A stretch of DNA of 50,619 nucleotides from Bacteroidales bacterium UBA4363 (lineage in GTDB: Bacteria > Bacteroidota > Bacteroidia > Bacteroidales > Paludibacteraceae), in assembly GCA_002393965.1 (NCBI GenBank), contig DGSL01000022.1:652-51270 (forward strand). Direction: 5' to 3'. This document shows positions 26,621 to 36,175 of the stretch, in pieces. Below the pieces are notes generated by a model that worked only from the letters and a program-made list of their open reading frames with translations, had not been told where the DNA came from and did no database searches. The translations under genes were made by a program, and so were the position numbers. Position 1 is the first letter of the stretch; each line of letters opens with the position of its first letter.

Positions 26621-26698
26621 TACTTTTGCTTGAATTTTATCAGCAATCCCTTGCCTGTATGGATGGTAAGGAGTTCAGAATGTAAAATAACAAGGAGG
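26621..26698 (+). promoter_or_regulatory. -7 box and Shine-Dalgarno sequence of the DegP-like protease gene
   Basis: TACTTTTGC (26621-26629) is an exact -7 box. AAGGAGG (26692-26698) lies 7 nt before the ATG at 26706. Such a strong ribosome binding site is rare in this window. Confidence 0.6.
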
Positions 26699-26705
26699 AA
26701 AAGAA

Positions 26706-28106
26706 ATGAAAAGAAAGCATGTTTTTCTGTGGTTTATAGTGTTATTTGTCTGCGTCTTTGCAGAGACAAGTGCTCAGGTTTTCCCGGATTTCTCGTCAGC
26801 AGTGGAAAAGGCGTCTGGGGCTGTTGTTCATGTGAAGACCAAGGCGGAAGCTCCGCAACAGGATTTGTTCGGGGGATTCGGATTCGACGACCCTTTCTTC
26901 CAGTATTTCTTCGGACAGCCAAGAGAACAGCAAAAACGACGCCAGAGCCGGCCGGTCTTGGCGAGTGGTAGTGGCGTAATCGTCTCTTCCGACGGCTATA
27001 TTGCCACCAATAATCATGTTGTCGAAGCAGCCGAGGAAATTGAAGTCGTGTTGAACGATAAACGGACTTTTCCCGCTCGTATCATAGGAAGAGATCCCAA
27101 TACTGACCTTGCACTTCTCAAAATCGATGCAGATGCTTTGCCAGCGATTGTCTTCGGAAGCTCGGATGAGCTCAAAGTGGGCGAATGGGTCCTCGCAATC
27201 GGCAATCCTTTCAATTTGACCTCAACGGTCACTGCTGGTATTGTGAGCAGCAAGGCCCGCAATATCAATATCCTTTCCGGAGATATGAAAATCGAGTCAT
27301 TTATCCAGACAGATGCGGCTGTCAATCCAGGTAATAGCGGAGGTGCTTTGGTAAATACTCGAGGCGAATTGGTGGGTATTAATACCGCAATTGCGACGCA
27401 GACAGGCTCCTATGCAGGATATAGTTTCGCAATCCCAACCACCATCGTACGCAAGGTAATTGATGATCTTAGACAGTACGGCACCGTCCAACGTGCCGTT
27501 CTCGGTGTGACCATTTCAGACATATCCGATACGCTTGCCAAGGAGAAAAAACTGCAGGTGATGGAAGGTGCTTATGTGCATAGTGTCGCACAGGACGGAG
27601 CTGCTGCAGCTGCGGGTATTAAGGAAGGTGATGTGATTACTGGCATCGATGGCAGGTCTGTCGGATCGGTGAGCGAACTGCAGGAACAGATAGCAACACA
27701 TGCACCGGGTGATAAGGTGAACATCAGTGTACTTCGTTCCAATAAACCGATCTCCATGGATATCGAACTGAAAAATCTGCACGGCAACGTCGACGTGCTT
27801 ACTACTAGTACTTTGGACCAACTTGGTGCATCTCTCGAGGAAATCAGCGAAAAGGAGGCTCGGACTCTCAAACTCTCCGGTGGAGTCCGCGTGGCAAAGG
27901 TTAAAAAAGGAGGACGATTCGAAAAAGCCGGCATCCGTGAAGGATTTGTTATCCGTCGAATCAACAATGCTTCAGTCCAACATGTGGATGACGTGAAGAA
28001 GGAAGTGGAACGACTCGCTGTTTCATCTGCAGATAACGCTCTCTTTATCTCTGGTACTTATCCTGATGGTCGACAAGCTTATTATGCTGTAGATATGGGT
28101 CAGTAG
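26706..28106 (+). CDS. DegP/HtrA-family periplasmic serine endoprotease
   Basis: This periplasmic protease/chaperone degrades or refolds damaged envelope proteins. It has 466 aa: signal peptide (about 1-22), trypsin-like domain with an intact triad (His in TNNHVV, Asp in NTDLALLKI, Ser in NPGNSGGAL), then two PDZ domains (about 255-350 and 375-460). A Gly/Phe/Gln-rich LA loop (QDLFGGFGFDDPFFQYFFG) is typical. The strong ribosome binding site suits high stress expression. It is monocistronic, with its own promoter and terminator. Confidence 0.95.
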   Translation: MKRKHVFLWFIVLFVCVFAETSAQVFPDFSSAVEKASGAVVHVKTKAEAPQQDLFGGFGFDDPFFQYFFGQPREQQKRRQSRPVLASGSGVIVSSDGYIATNNHVVEAAEEIEVVLNDKRTFPARIIGRDPNTDLALLKIDADALPAIVFGSSDELKVGEWVLAIGNPFNLTSTVTAGIVSSKARNINILSGDMKIESFIQTDAAVNPGNSGGALVNTRGELVGINTAIATQTGSYAGYSFAIPTTIVRKVIDDLRQYGTVQRAVLGVTISDISDTLAKEKKLQVMEGAYVHSVAQDGAAAAAGIKEGDVITGIDGRSVGSVSELQEQIATHAPGDKVNISVLRSNKPISMDIELKNLHGNVDVLTTSTLDQLGASLEEISEKEARTLKLSGGVRVAKVKKGGRFEKAGIREGFVIRRINNASVQHVDDVKKEVERLAVSSADNALFISGTYPDGRQAYYAVDMGQ

Positions 28107-28140
28107 ATAGCAGAGATAGACGTTACTCATTCAATCATTA

Positions 28141-28182
28141 AATTTCCGCTGGGAACAGGAACCCCGGCGGGAATTTTTTTTG
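28141..28182 (+). terminator. Terminator of the DegP-like gene
   Basis: AATTTCCGCTGGG pairs fully with CCCCGGCGGGAATT (13 bp with two G-T pairs); an eight-T run follows. Confidence 0.92.
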
Positions 28183-28270
28183 TCACCTAATGATACCAAA
28201 TGTTTTGAAAGAGTGCTTTTAAGTGATGATTGTCCCTCAATTTTCTATTTACAAGTATTTTTAACATTCG

Positions 28271-28288
28271 TTTTTTTTTGGGGGGGGG
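28271..28288. repeat. T9G9 homopolymer tract
   Basis: Nine T are followed directly by nine G, then ATTTG. Such G tracts are prone to slipped-strand length change. It is about 300 nt upstream of the -7 box of the next gene. Confidence 0.6.
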
Positions 28289-28494
28289 ATTTGTTCACGT
28301 ATTATTGCACATAATTGCGCGTGTTCTTTTCATAAGAATAATATCATACATACAAGTTTTCTTTATTTCCACGGGGTGAAAATGAAAAGAACACATTAGA
28401 GATGGAGTGTTCGTCGTGTGAATGAAAAGGATTTGAGGATATCTTGATAGTAATAACGGCTCTTCCTGAACTGAAACCAAAAAATGTAATAATG

Positions 28495-28530
28495 GAAAAC
28501 ATGATAAACTTATCATGTTTTCTTGTTTTT
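28495..28530 (+). terminator. Perfect hairpin with T-rich tail in the leader
   Basis: GAAAACATGATAA (28495-28507) pairs perfectly with TTATCATGTTTTC (28510-28522). TTGTTTTTATTG follows. It looks like an intrinsic terminator or attenuator of a transcript that starts upstream. Confidence 0.55.
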
Positions 28531-28588
28531 ATTGTCCTTTTGCTAAAAAAAAGGATAAAAAAACAACGAAATGTCTTGTTGATTTTTA

Positions 28589-28596
28589 TACCTTTG
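28589..28596 (+). promoter_or_regulatory. -7 box of the secreted-protein cassette
   Basis: TACCTTTG is an exact -7 box, 66 nt before the ATG at 28663. No TTTG is at the -33 distance. Confidence 0.5.
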
Positions 28597-28662
28597 ATGA
28601 TGCATGGATGATAGTCATTCTTAGAGATATGCATGTTGTCTGTATATAAAAACTCAAGGTCT

Positions 28663-30996
28663 ATGAAGCTTATTGACAGAAAGTTACTTGCGAATGTCGG
28701 AAAAGGAATGCGCCAGCTTTTGTCTGCATTGGTTTTGCTGACGCTGAGTGAACCGCTCTCTGCTCAGGATAATTATACGTATCATATGTACGGAGAACCG
28801 ATTTTTACGGAAACATTTGGACAGGGAGTTGGTATCTGGGATTCGTTTGAGGCTGCCGGCATCAGCACCCTCGCAAAGAAAGGCATCTATGTGGGCTACG
28901 GTGATTATCAACTGCAACACCCGAACGACCGGGACAATAATTACATGAACCCGAACGGATATCCGTACTATCCTGCACCGAACTATGACGTTTTGGCGGA
29001 TTTCGACTATCGGGATTTTACAATTACGAACGAACTGAATAACCTGCGTGGGGCATACGGAAACCACAAGACATGGGTGTTGGCAAATTTCCGCGATCAT
29101 ACTGGCGACAAGAATGGACGTATGTTCGTGGCAGATGGAGCATCAATCCCTGGAGTTGTGTTCGAACGGCGAGTGACGGAGTTGTGCAAGAACGCAGACT
29201 TCGAGTTCTCCGCTTGGGTATCACATTTTACATACAACGTACAGTCTCCAGGCGAGTTTCAACTCGAGGTTTGGACGAAGAATCCAGAGCTCGGACTGAA
29301 GGAGGAATTTGAGGGGAAAAGTGAGTCGGAGCAGGTACGGTTCATGCGTAATATTGCCATTGGAACTCGTGTGAAGAGTGGAGATGGAGGAACAGCGGAA
29401 CTTCTGGCGAAGAAGTTCATGCAACCTAATACGTATTTCCCGATTGGAAAGGATACCACACTTCATGCCAATGACGACATGTATGTCTATGAGTATTCTG
29501 CTGGTGAGTGTGTCCCCTACAAGGTGTTTTATGCCGACCCGTCACAAGGGGGCGACGGATCGTTCTACTGCCAAGGACCGGACGGAACTCTCTATCATGC
29601 GAACCATGATCGTACTCCGGCAACAAATACATCAGGATCTGCAAGAGGCGGAACTTATTATGACGCAGCAGGGAATGCCGTTCGCGTGAATGGCTATGCA
29701 ATGCCCTATTATCAGACTCACGAGTATTTTACGAAAGGTGCCTTGGTCTCATCCCTATCTCTGAATCCTACCGGAATGGTGACTTCAGGAGGATGGGTCC
29801 TATACCGCGAAGGAGGAGGTACGTTTGTATATCATGATGAGAGTAATGGAAAGTGGTACCGATGGGACGGTGAACTCTCATATGCAACCATGGTGAATCA
29901 GTCACGAACTGATGCGACACAATACCGATGCCTGCGCTTTGGTGCAACGGAATACTCGGTGAATAATGCAGTGAATTATGTGTCAGAGTATGGTGGTGGA
30001 TATAATTTCTCTCAGTCGATAACCTCTCTGTACCGCATCCTTGATATTGGAGACGAGGCAATTTTCGCCGCACGCATGACGGACGGAAAGGTTATCTATT
30101 TCAAGACAACAGATTTCGGTGATATCAACTACTCATCTACGCGCTACAGAGGTTATAATTATCGCTACAATTTCCGAAATCTCTCAACGGCTTATCAGGT
30201 ACAGCCTTCGGTGACGGAGACAAATATTACGGAATTACAGAATTTTGGTACAGTACCGGGACTGACATCTTCCTTCGACTATCATGCCGATGCAATGATT
30301 CAACGACACTGGGAACAGGTGGTCGGACATTTCCGCCTGACAACTCAGGATAACGTGTATCTCGTGTTTCGCAATTTCCGCCCGGATAAGAATGGTAACG
30401 ATTTCTGCGTGGACGATATCCAGTTCCGACCGTTTGCCGCTTTTTCTCTGGATATCGAGTTGTCTCCTTCTTCTGAATACACTGCTTGCCGCTACGGATT
30501 CGTGACAATGAGAACGGTAGTACAAGCCGTGGAGGAAGAGTTGGAATTGCTGGGCGAGGATGTTCGTGACTATGGATTCTATTTCGAAGGATGGGATGGA
30601 AGCGATTGGATTACACTGAATTCCAAACCAATTCAGATCCAATCTATTACGGATCCTATCGAGATTAATCTGCCTCTGTCGGAGTATTATCTGTACGAGA
30701 AAATCCGAACAGTCATCCGTGCCGTCTCAAACTTGAATGGAAAGTGCATGGCCATCAGTTCCGATGAGTATCCCCGACACGATTTTCTGAATGCACCGTT
30801 GTTTGTGCTGAAAGGAGATGATATCTGCATCGAGGAGGGAGATTCGGAATCGAATCCGCATCAAGGACATTTTACTTTTACAAATACACATTCACGTGCA
30901 AAGACAGAGGCTTGGCGCGCAAAGGGAATTCTAAGCGATGGTACTGTGGTAGATATCATGCCGCGAACAGCAAATGACTGCCCGCCTTCACCTTAG
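28663..30996 (+). CDS. Large secreted Tyr-rich protein with split adhesin-type domain, no T9SS tail
   Basis: This 777-aa exported protein was not recognised as a whole. A signal peptide (MRQLLSALVLLTLSEPLSAQ) follows a basic N-terminus. Residues ~38-205 (ETFGQGVG... NHKTWVLANFRDHTGDKNGRM ... FEFSAWVSHF) and ~547-595 (HWEQVVGHFRLTT ... GNDFCVDDIQFRPF) look like two halves of one N-terminal domain common in Bacteroidetes adhesins. About 340 Tyr/Gly-rich residues lie between them. An Ig-like segment follows; the protein ends abruptly in NDCPPSP without a T9SS sorting tail. Starts at 28633 or 28708 are also possible. It is the first gene of a three-gene set. Confidence 0.6.
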   Translation: MKLIDRKLLANVGKGMRQLLSALVLLTLSEPLSAQDNYTYHMYGEPIFTETFGQGVGIWDSFEAAGISTLAKKGIYVGYGDYQLQHPNDRDNNYMNPNGYPYYPAPNYDVLADFDYRDFTITNELNNLRGAYGNHKTWVLANFRDHTGDKNGRMFVADGASIPGVVFERRVTELCKNADFEFSAWVSHFTYNVQSPGEFQLEVWTKNPELGLKEEFEGKSESEQVRFMRNIAIGTRVKSGDGGTAELLAKKFMQPNTYFPIGKDTTLHANDDMYVYEYSAGECVPYKVFYADPSQGGDGSFYCQGPDGTLYHANHDRTPATNTSGSARGGTYYDAAGNAVRVNGYAMPYYQTHEYFTKGALVSSLSLNPTGMVTSGGWVLYREGGGTFVYHDESNGKWYRWDGELSYATMVNQSRTDATQYRCLRFGATEYSVNNAVNYVSEYGGGYNFSQSITSLYRILDIGDEAIFAARMTDGKVIYFKTTDFGDINYSSTRYRGYNYRYNFRNLSTAYQVQPSVTETNITELQNFGTVPGLTSSFDYHADAMIQRHWEQVVGHFRLTTQDNVYLVFRNFRPDKNGNDFCVDDIQFRPFAAFSLDIELSPSSEYTACRYGFVTMRTVVQAVEEELELLGEDVRDYGFYFEGWDGSDWITLNSKPIQIQSITDPIEINLPLSEYYLYEKIRTVIRAVSNLNGKCMAISSDEYPRHDFLNAPLFVLKGDDICIEEGDSESNPHQGHFTFTNTHSRAKTEAWRAKGILSDGTVVDIMPRTANDCPPSP

Positions 30997-31097
30997 CAAG
31001 GAATACCTTCTCTCTCTTTCACGGAGCCTCCCCTCAAGACCTAAAAGAAAAAATGTTTCGGACCCGATAGATGGAATAGTTCTAAACGAATAGATTC

Positions 31098-34000
31098 ATG
31101 AAACGCATACTATACATACTCCTGCTGCTCTTTTCTGCCTTCGTATCTCTCGGAGCAGCTTCGTTCTACCCTCGCAATGTGCGACTGGTTCCAATCTCAA
31201 CAAGTGCCGTTGTAGTTTCATGGGATACTCCAGAGTTGTTTCCGGCAAGCGACTATGTGAAGTACGCAGTGGATATTACCTATAGTGACCGCTCAGGACT
31301 GCTACGTACGGATTCACTCTCCTTGTCGCAATATACCGATACGATATTCGGACTGAACCCCAATGAATTGGTCTGTGTCGATGTGAGTACTGTCTGGATT
31401 AACGACGACGAGGAGACCGTCGCAGCGAAGCTGCCGAATACGACGTGTGCTCGGTCAATGGCTGAGGCTTTCCGTATCTATGTCAAGGTCGTGGATGATC
31501 GTACGATGGCGCTGTTGCCAGACGCAAGTCCGACCTGGGTCTCTCAGTATAACACCGCATTGGCTCATGATGCGACTATCTCCGTTGGTGCTACGGAGGC
31601 AGTACATCTTACTGCACATACAAATTATGCGGAAGGAAGCGAGGAATTGCGATCAAACGATTTCCTTCGCTGGATCGTGAACGGAGAGATCCGGCAGGGA
31701 CGGTCCATTACAATAGAACCGGACGCTTCAGGAGAGGATATCTACGTGTATGCAACGTTTGGAGAGGTGAACGGTGCAGATGCTATTTCACCGGAGTTTC
31801 ACGAACACGTGGGAAGTCGCGTATGCAACAATATGATTGTGGACGTAAATACGTCTGTGATGCTACATTCCGACGAACGTCTCTACTATAAGACGGTGAC
31901 GGGTTCTCCGCAGGCTTTGGATCTCGCTCCGCTAGCAGCGGCGCGTGCCAAGCTGATGCAGCATTTTAAAGTGTGGGTAGACCGTAACGGGACAGGAGAC
32001 TACACGGAAGTGACAGATGAGGTGATTTATCATCCCTCATGTGCCATATCCTCAACAGATGTGAGCGTGAGTTTCTATGGCGACGAAGGGGATGCTATGC
32101 TCTATGGCGCACAGTACCGGGTGGAGTACACCGAACGGATAGATGGAGAGTATCTTTGCGACGTCTATGGAAACCCGATTGGTTCTTGGTCGTGCTATTT
32201 TATGACAGCACCAATGGCAACGCGACTGATTCGCATGACGGATAGGTTTGAGAATACGTATCTGAACGGAGATTGGCAGATTATGGGTAGCAACTGGTCC
32301 ACGGGAGAGAATACGGAAGTGACGGTCGAGAAGACTTTCTGTATCGTGAATGATGGTACAGATGATTTGGTCATCAATAGCATGACTCTGGATGATGACC
32401 ATTATAGTTTTGTGCGTACCATACGTAAACATTTCAATGCATCGACAGGTACGTATGAGACTCATACCATGACTCCTGGAGGCTCAGTGACAGTAAGTAG
32501 TCTGAATTCCATAGCACGTAGCTTGCAGAATGTACAGGTGGCTATACCAGACACAGTGGAGGTGACGATACGGGCAACAATTCCATTTTCGGGTGCTAAT
32601 GGATGGACAGAGTGTTTGTGGACCGTATGGTCGGACGATAATAATTCGAACAATCCGTTCGAATTGACTCTTACGGCATATGCGGGCAGAATGCAACTGC
32701 CGTTTACATATAAGGCGGACGGACCGACGCGTTTCGAGAATGGAATTGAGACGAATTTCGGCAGTGTGGGCGACGTACCTCCCTGCATGACAATCGGCGG
32801 ACGGGCACCTGTGGAGGGTGTGAACTATTTTCAGGAATATACGGCCTACGGGAGCGAGGGCGGATGTGTTGGCAACAAGCGCCCGGCATTGCGCATAGGT
32901 GGTACGAATCAGACTCGACTCGAACTGTCTATTCCAGAGGGAATAGGCGGAATGACGTTGCAATGGAGTGCCAACGGATATCGACGGGTAAGGGTTACCG
33001 ATGCAGATGGAAATGAGTATGTTCATACCGAGATAGAGAAGGGAACGGAGTGCCACAGGACCGAAGTGGTCATCAATAACTGCAACAAGACAAATAGAGT
33101 AATCTATGTCTATTTCGAGGGTAGCGACGACGAGATGCTTACGACGCTGAGTGGAATGGCTCTCACTCCCTGCGACCCGGAACTCAAGTCAAGTGCATGC
33201 GACATCAGCGACTTTGTCGTTGTGGACGCATCAGGAAACGAAGTGCCAGGTCAGGATGTGCGTATCTACGATGGCTTGATATTCGTACGATTGCCGGATG
33301 GACAATGCAACCCATCAACGCTGAGAGCGCGGATTGCTACGTCTCCTGGTAGTACGACCGAACCGGCACGACGGAGTGGCATAGTGACCAATACAATCAC
33401 ACGCCACACGTCTGAACTCGTGGATGAGACATTGGTGGATTACGTGAGATCAAGTTATTTTGAATACAAGGTGACTGCCCAGAATAGCGAGACGCAGAAA
33501 ACGTATAGGGCGTATGTGGAATGCCCGCAGAATACATCCGCAAGCTGCTATGAGGATGAGGCAGGGTTTAGTATCGATATGGCTGGCGAGGATCGTACAT
33601 TACGCATTGTCGAGGTAGAGAACGAACATTGCCGCTTGCCGGTAACAGGCAAGGGAAGCGAACGGACTATTCATCTGCTTTCGGACGAGGATGCTCCGGA
33701 AGATGGAGAATACGAGATAATAGGGCCGAAGATGGTTTGTATTGGTTCGACAGCAGAATATATGTTGAAGAATCCACCAGCAAGCAATAAGCCGTTCTAC
33801 CGCTGGATGATAGCATCGACCGTTGCCGATAATCTCGATGAGAATTTCACTATCGTCGGAGGAAAGGATACCATTGTCAATGGTCAGGCAATGCAGGTGT
33901 ACTATGGAAAGACACTGAAACTGAAAGCACCAAGCAAGGTGGGCGAGGGAGAACTGAAACTGCGTATCAAGATGCATTTGGATTTTGAGGATCTGCAGTG

Positions 34001-36140
34001 TGCTTCGCTCACGGGCGAAGCACGGGCAAATATTCAGGCAACAAAGGAAACGCCGACACCCGTCCCTGCTGTTACGGCAGGATGTGTGGGCGAGGATGGT
34101 CGACTCTTGGTGAACATTGTCCCTCCGACAGGCGACGGCGTGGTGGAGGCAACATCGTACAACTGGAATTTCTATGAGGTCAATGCAACGAATACATGGG
34201 TAAGAGACCTGAATGATAAGGTGGAGTACATTACCGGACGGCCAGGATCTGTCTATCTGAATGTAGGTGACGGTTTCCCCGTAGTACGTTGTATCGTAGG
34301 TGTTCAGAACGGATGCGGAATGGGACCGGAATCAGCGGAGATGCCCGTGCGTTACCATGCTTTCGAAACTGAATGGCTGGGTGGCGTGGACGATAACTGG
34401 AACAATGATTTCAATTGGACTCGGCACGTGCCGGCTGCTTGCACAAACGTAATTATACGAGACGTGCAGGATACTCTCTCGAGAATGGCTGGCGACGGAG
34501 GAGGAAAGATTACTGTGGGTGATCAGTCCAAGGTGGACTACGATACGGATGAGGGAGCATATTTCCCGAAAGCAAAGTTCTATCCGAATATTCACACCGA
34601 ACGTGGCGAAGATGGAGTGTGTCACTATATCACGTTCCGACCAGGCGGAGGAGTGAAGAATATTCATGCCTTGACTTATGTGCGTGCGTTTGTGCAGACT
34701 CAACTGCATCGCGACCAGTGGTACACCATGACTGCACCTTTGAAGGATATGTATTCCGGAGACTTTTATTTCAATGGTGCGCCGGAGACGAAGATGCACT
34801 GGTATAATGGATATGAACGTAACGGATTCCTCTATGGCGCATGGGGGAAAGCCTTTACCTCTCTCTCGGAACCTCTTGAGGCTGGGATGGGGTTTGTCAC
34901 AGCTGTTAGCAGTGATGGGTGGGACTATCCTCGACGCATCAAACAGACTGAGGATAAACTGATCACGTTCCCTAGAATGAATTCTGATAGTAGCCTTATA
35001 CGCACGGTATTCCCGTATGATGGTCAGATGACAGGACTCGTATTTACGAAGATGCCTCAGGCTCTGAATAAGACGGAGAGAGCATACCGATTCCGTGCCG
35101 AAAATGACAATAATGTAATCCCGGCAAGTATCACTCGTACCGTCTACCCAGGTCTCAATCTGATTGGTAATCCGTTGATGTGCCATCTCAATGTGGCCCG
35201 CTTCCTTGATACCAATCGCGATAAGATTCGGTCTTCATATATCAAAATGTGGAACGGCCTGACCTATGATACCTACGTCGTACCAGGACGTGTTTGGACG
35301 AACGGAAAGGTCGGCACTGCCCTTGTGGCTCCGATGCAGAGTTTCTTTGTCTATAACCCAACCAATACAGCACAGACGGTGACGTTCGATGTCAATAATC
35401 ATTTTGTTATGGACGAGTACGGCTACAACGAACTGCGACACACAACCGATGTCGAACGCCTTTCGGTGACGTTCGACGATGGACAGCAACGGACCTACGC
35501 TTTGATTGCCCGTACGGATACGACGTTGAATGTTTATGAAGAGAATTATGATGTGTACCGTTTGTTCTCATCCGAGAGTAAGGGAACTGAAGGATATGTC
35601 TTGGCGGATGGAATGCGACTGGATGTCTCTCTGTTCGGTAGCGCACCGTATATTGCACCTCTGGGTTTGAAACGTCCCGAGAATGGCTCGGAGAAAACGG
35701 TACATCTGAAGTTTGACGGTGCTGAGAGTTTTCCGGATTACGAGGTATTTCTGATTAATGCACGGACAGGAGAGGAACTGAACCTGAAGGAGGAGACTCA
35801 CTATGACTATATTCCACAAGATAGTATTGATGAGGGATCACTGCGCATAGAGTTCCGACAGGAGAACTCTACACCTACTTCGGTGTCGGAAATGGACGGA
35901 TTGGACGGCATCGTACAGATTTTTAGCCCTGCAAGACAGACATTGCGCGTGCTTAGCTCTGATGACAATCCAATTCTCAAGGTGACGGTCTACGATATGA
36001 ATGGACGAACCCTCTGCGAGGAAGCTTGCTCTACACAGACATGGATGAAGGACCTGCACTTGAATCAGTATGTTGAGAAGGTCGTCGTTCGGGCAGTTAC
36101 TCTCCATGGGGTCATGAGCAGAACTTTGATTATGCAGTAA
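31098..36140 (+). CDS. Giant multidomain T9SS substrate with type A sorting domain
   Basis: This 1680-aa cell-surface or secreted protein has a signal peptide (residues 1-21, ending GAAS). An FN3-like module follows (about 25-115, VRLVPISTSAVVVSWDTP), then several Ig/PKD-like modules (for example EYEIIGPKMVCIGSTAEYML near 875). A WxG..W..NW block (WLGGVDDNWNNDFNW, about 1093) is typical of Bacteroidetes adhesins. The last ~85 residues (QIFSPARQTLRVLSS, KVTVYDMNGRTL ... VVVRAVTLHGVM) form the T9SS type A C-terminal sorting domain, so it should cross the outer membrane by T9SS. No catalytic domain is recognised; adhesion is a guess. Confidence 0.75.
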   Translation: MKRILYILLLLFSAFVSLGAASFYPRNVRLVPISTSAVVVSWDTPELFPASDYVKYAVDITYSDRSGLLRTDSLSLSQYTDTIFGLNPNELVCVDVSTVWINDDEETVAAKLPNTTCARSMAEAFRIYVKVVDDRTMALLPDASPTWVSQYNTALAHDATISVGATEAVHLTAHTNYAEGSEELRSNDFLRWIVNGEIRQGRSITIEPDASGEDIYVYATFGEVNGADAISPEFHEHVGSRVCNNMIVDVNTSVMLHSDERLYYKTVTGSPQALDLAPLAAARAKLMQHFKVWVDRNGTGDYTEVTDEVIYHPSCAISSTDVSVSFYGDEGDAMLYGAQYRVEYTERIDGEYLCDVYGNPIGSWSCYFMTAPMATRLIRMTDRFENTYLNGDWQIMGSNWSTGENTEVTVEKTFCIVNDGTDDLVINSMTLDDDHYSFVRTIRKHFNASTGTYETHTMTPGGSVTVSSLNSIARSLQNVQVAIPDTVEVTIRATIPFSGANGWTECLWTVWSDDNNSNNPFELTLTAYAGRMQLPFTYKADGPTRFENGIETNFGSVGDVPPCMTIGGRAPVEGVNYFQEYTAYGSEGGCVGNKRPALRIGGTNQTRLELSIPEGIGGMTLQWSANGYRRVRVTDADGNEYVHTEIEKGTECHRTEVVINNCNKTNRVIYVYFEGSDDEMLTTLSGMALTPCDPELKSSACDISDFVVVDASGNEVPGQDVRIYDGLIFVRLPDGQCNPSTLRARIATSPGSTTEPARRSGIVTNTITRHTSELVDETLVDYVRSSYFEYKVTAQNSETQKTYRAYVECPQNTSASCYEDEAGFSIDMAGEDRTLRIVEVENEHCRLPVTGKGSERTIHLLSDEDAPEDGEYEIIGPKMVCIGSTAEYMLKNPPASNKPFYRWMIASTVADNLDENFTIVGGKDTIVNGQAMQVYYGKTLKLKAPSKVGEGELKLRIKMHLDFEDLQCASLTGEARANIQATKETPTPVPAVTAGCVGEDGRLLVNIVPPTGDGVVEATSYNWNFYEVNATNTWVRDLNDKVEYITGRPGSVYLNVGDGFPVVRCIVGVQNGCGMGPESAEMPVRYHAFETEWLGGVDDNWNNDFNWTRHVPAACTNVIIRDVQDTLSRMAGDGGGKITVGDQSKVDYDTDEGAYFPKAKFYPNIHTERGEDGVCHYITFRPGGGVKNIHALTYVRAFVQTQLHRDQWYTMTAPLKDMYSGDFYFNGAPETKMHWYNGYERNGFLYGAWGKAFTSLSEPLEAGMGFVTAVSSDGWDYPRRIKQTEDKLITFPRMNSDSSLIRTVFPYDGQMTGLVFTKMPQALNKTERAYRFRAENDNNVIPASITRTVYPGLNLIGNPLMCHLNVARFLDTNRDKIRSSYIKMWNGLTYDTYVVPGRVWTNGKVGTALVAPMQSFFVYNPTNTAQTVTFDVNNHFVMDEYGYNELRHTTDVERLSVTFDDGQQRTYALIARTDTTLNVYEENYDVYRLFSSESKGTEGYVLADGMRLDVSLFGSAPYIAPLGLKRPENGSEKTVHLKFDGAESFPDYEVFLINARTGEELNLKEETHYDYIPQDSIDEGSLRIEFRQENSTPTSVSEMDGLDGIVQIFSPARQTLRVLSSDDNPILKVTVYDMNGRTLCEEACSTQTWMKDLHLNQYVEKVVVRAVTLHGVMSRTLIMQ

Positions 36141-36175
36141 TGGAAATAGAAAGTGAAAAACTATAAACAGAACGG

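Larger units (their letters stand above)
28183..28632. other. AT-rich leader region before the secreted-protein cassette
   Basis: No convincing open frame is seen. It is clearly more AT-rich than its neighbours. It holds the T9G9 tract, a perfect 13-bp hairpin and the -7 box described separately. Confidence 0.55.

Noticed and set aside
31000..31085. DPIDG read in the +1 frame after the 777-aa gene, as a lost sorting motif
   Set aside because: The frame ends four residues later with no hydrophobic helix, and the bases look noncoding.
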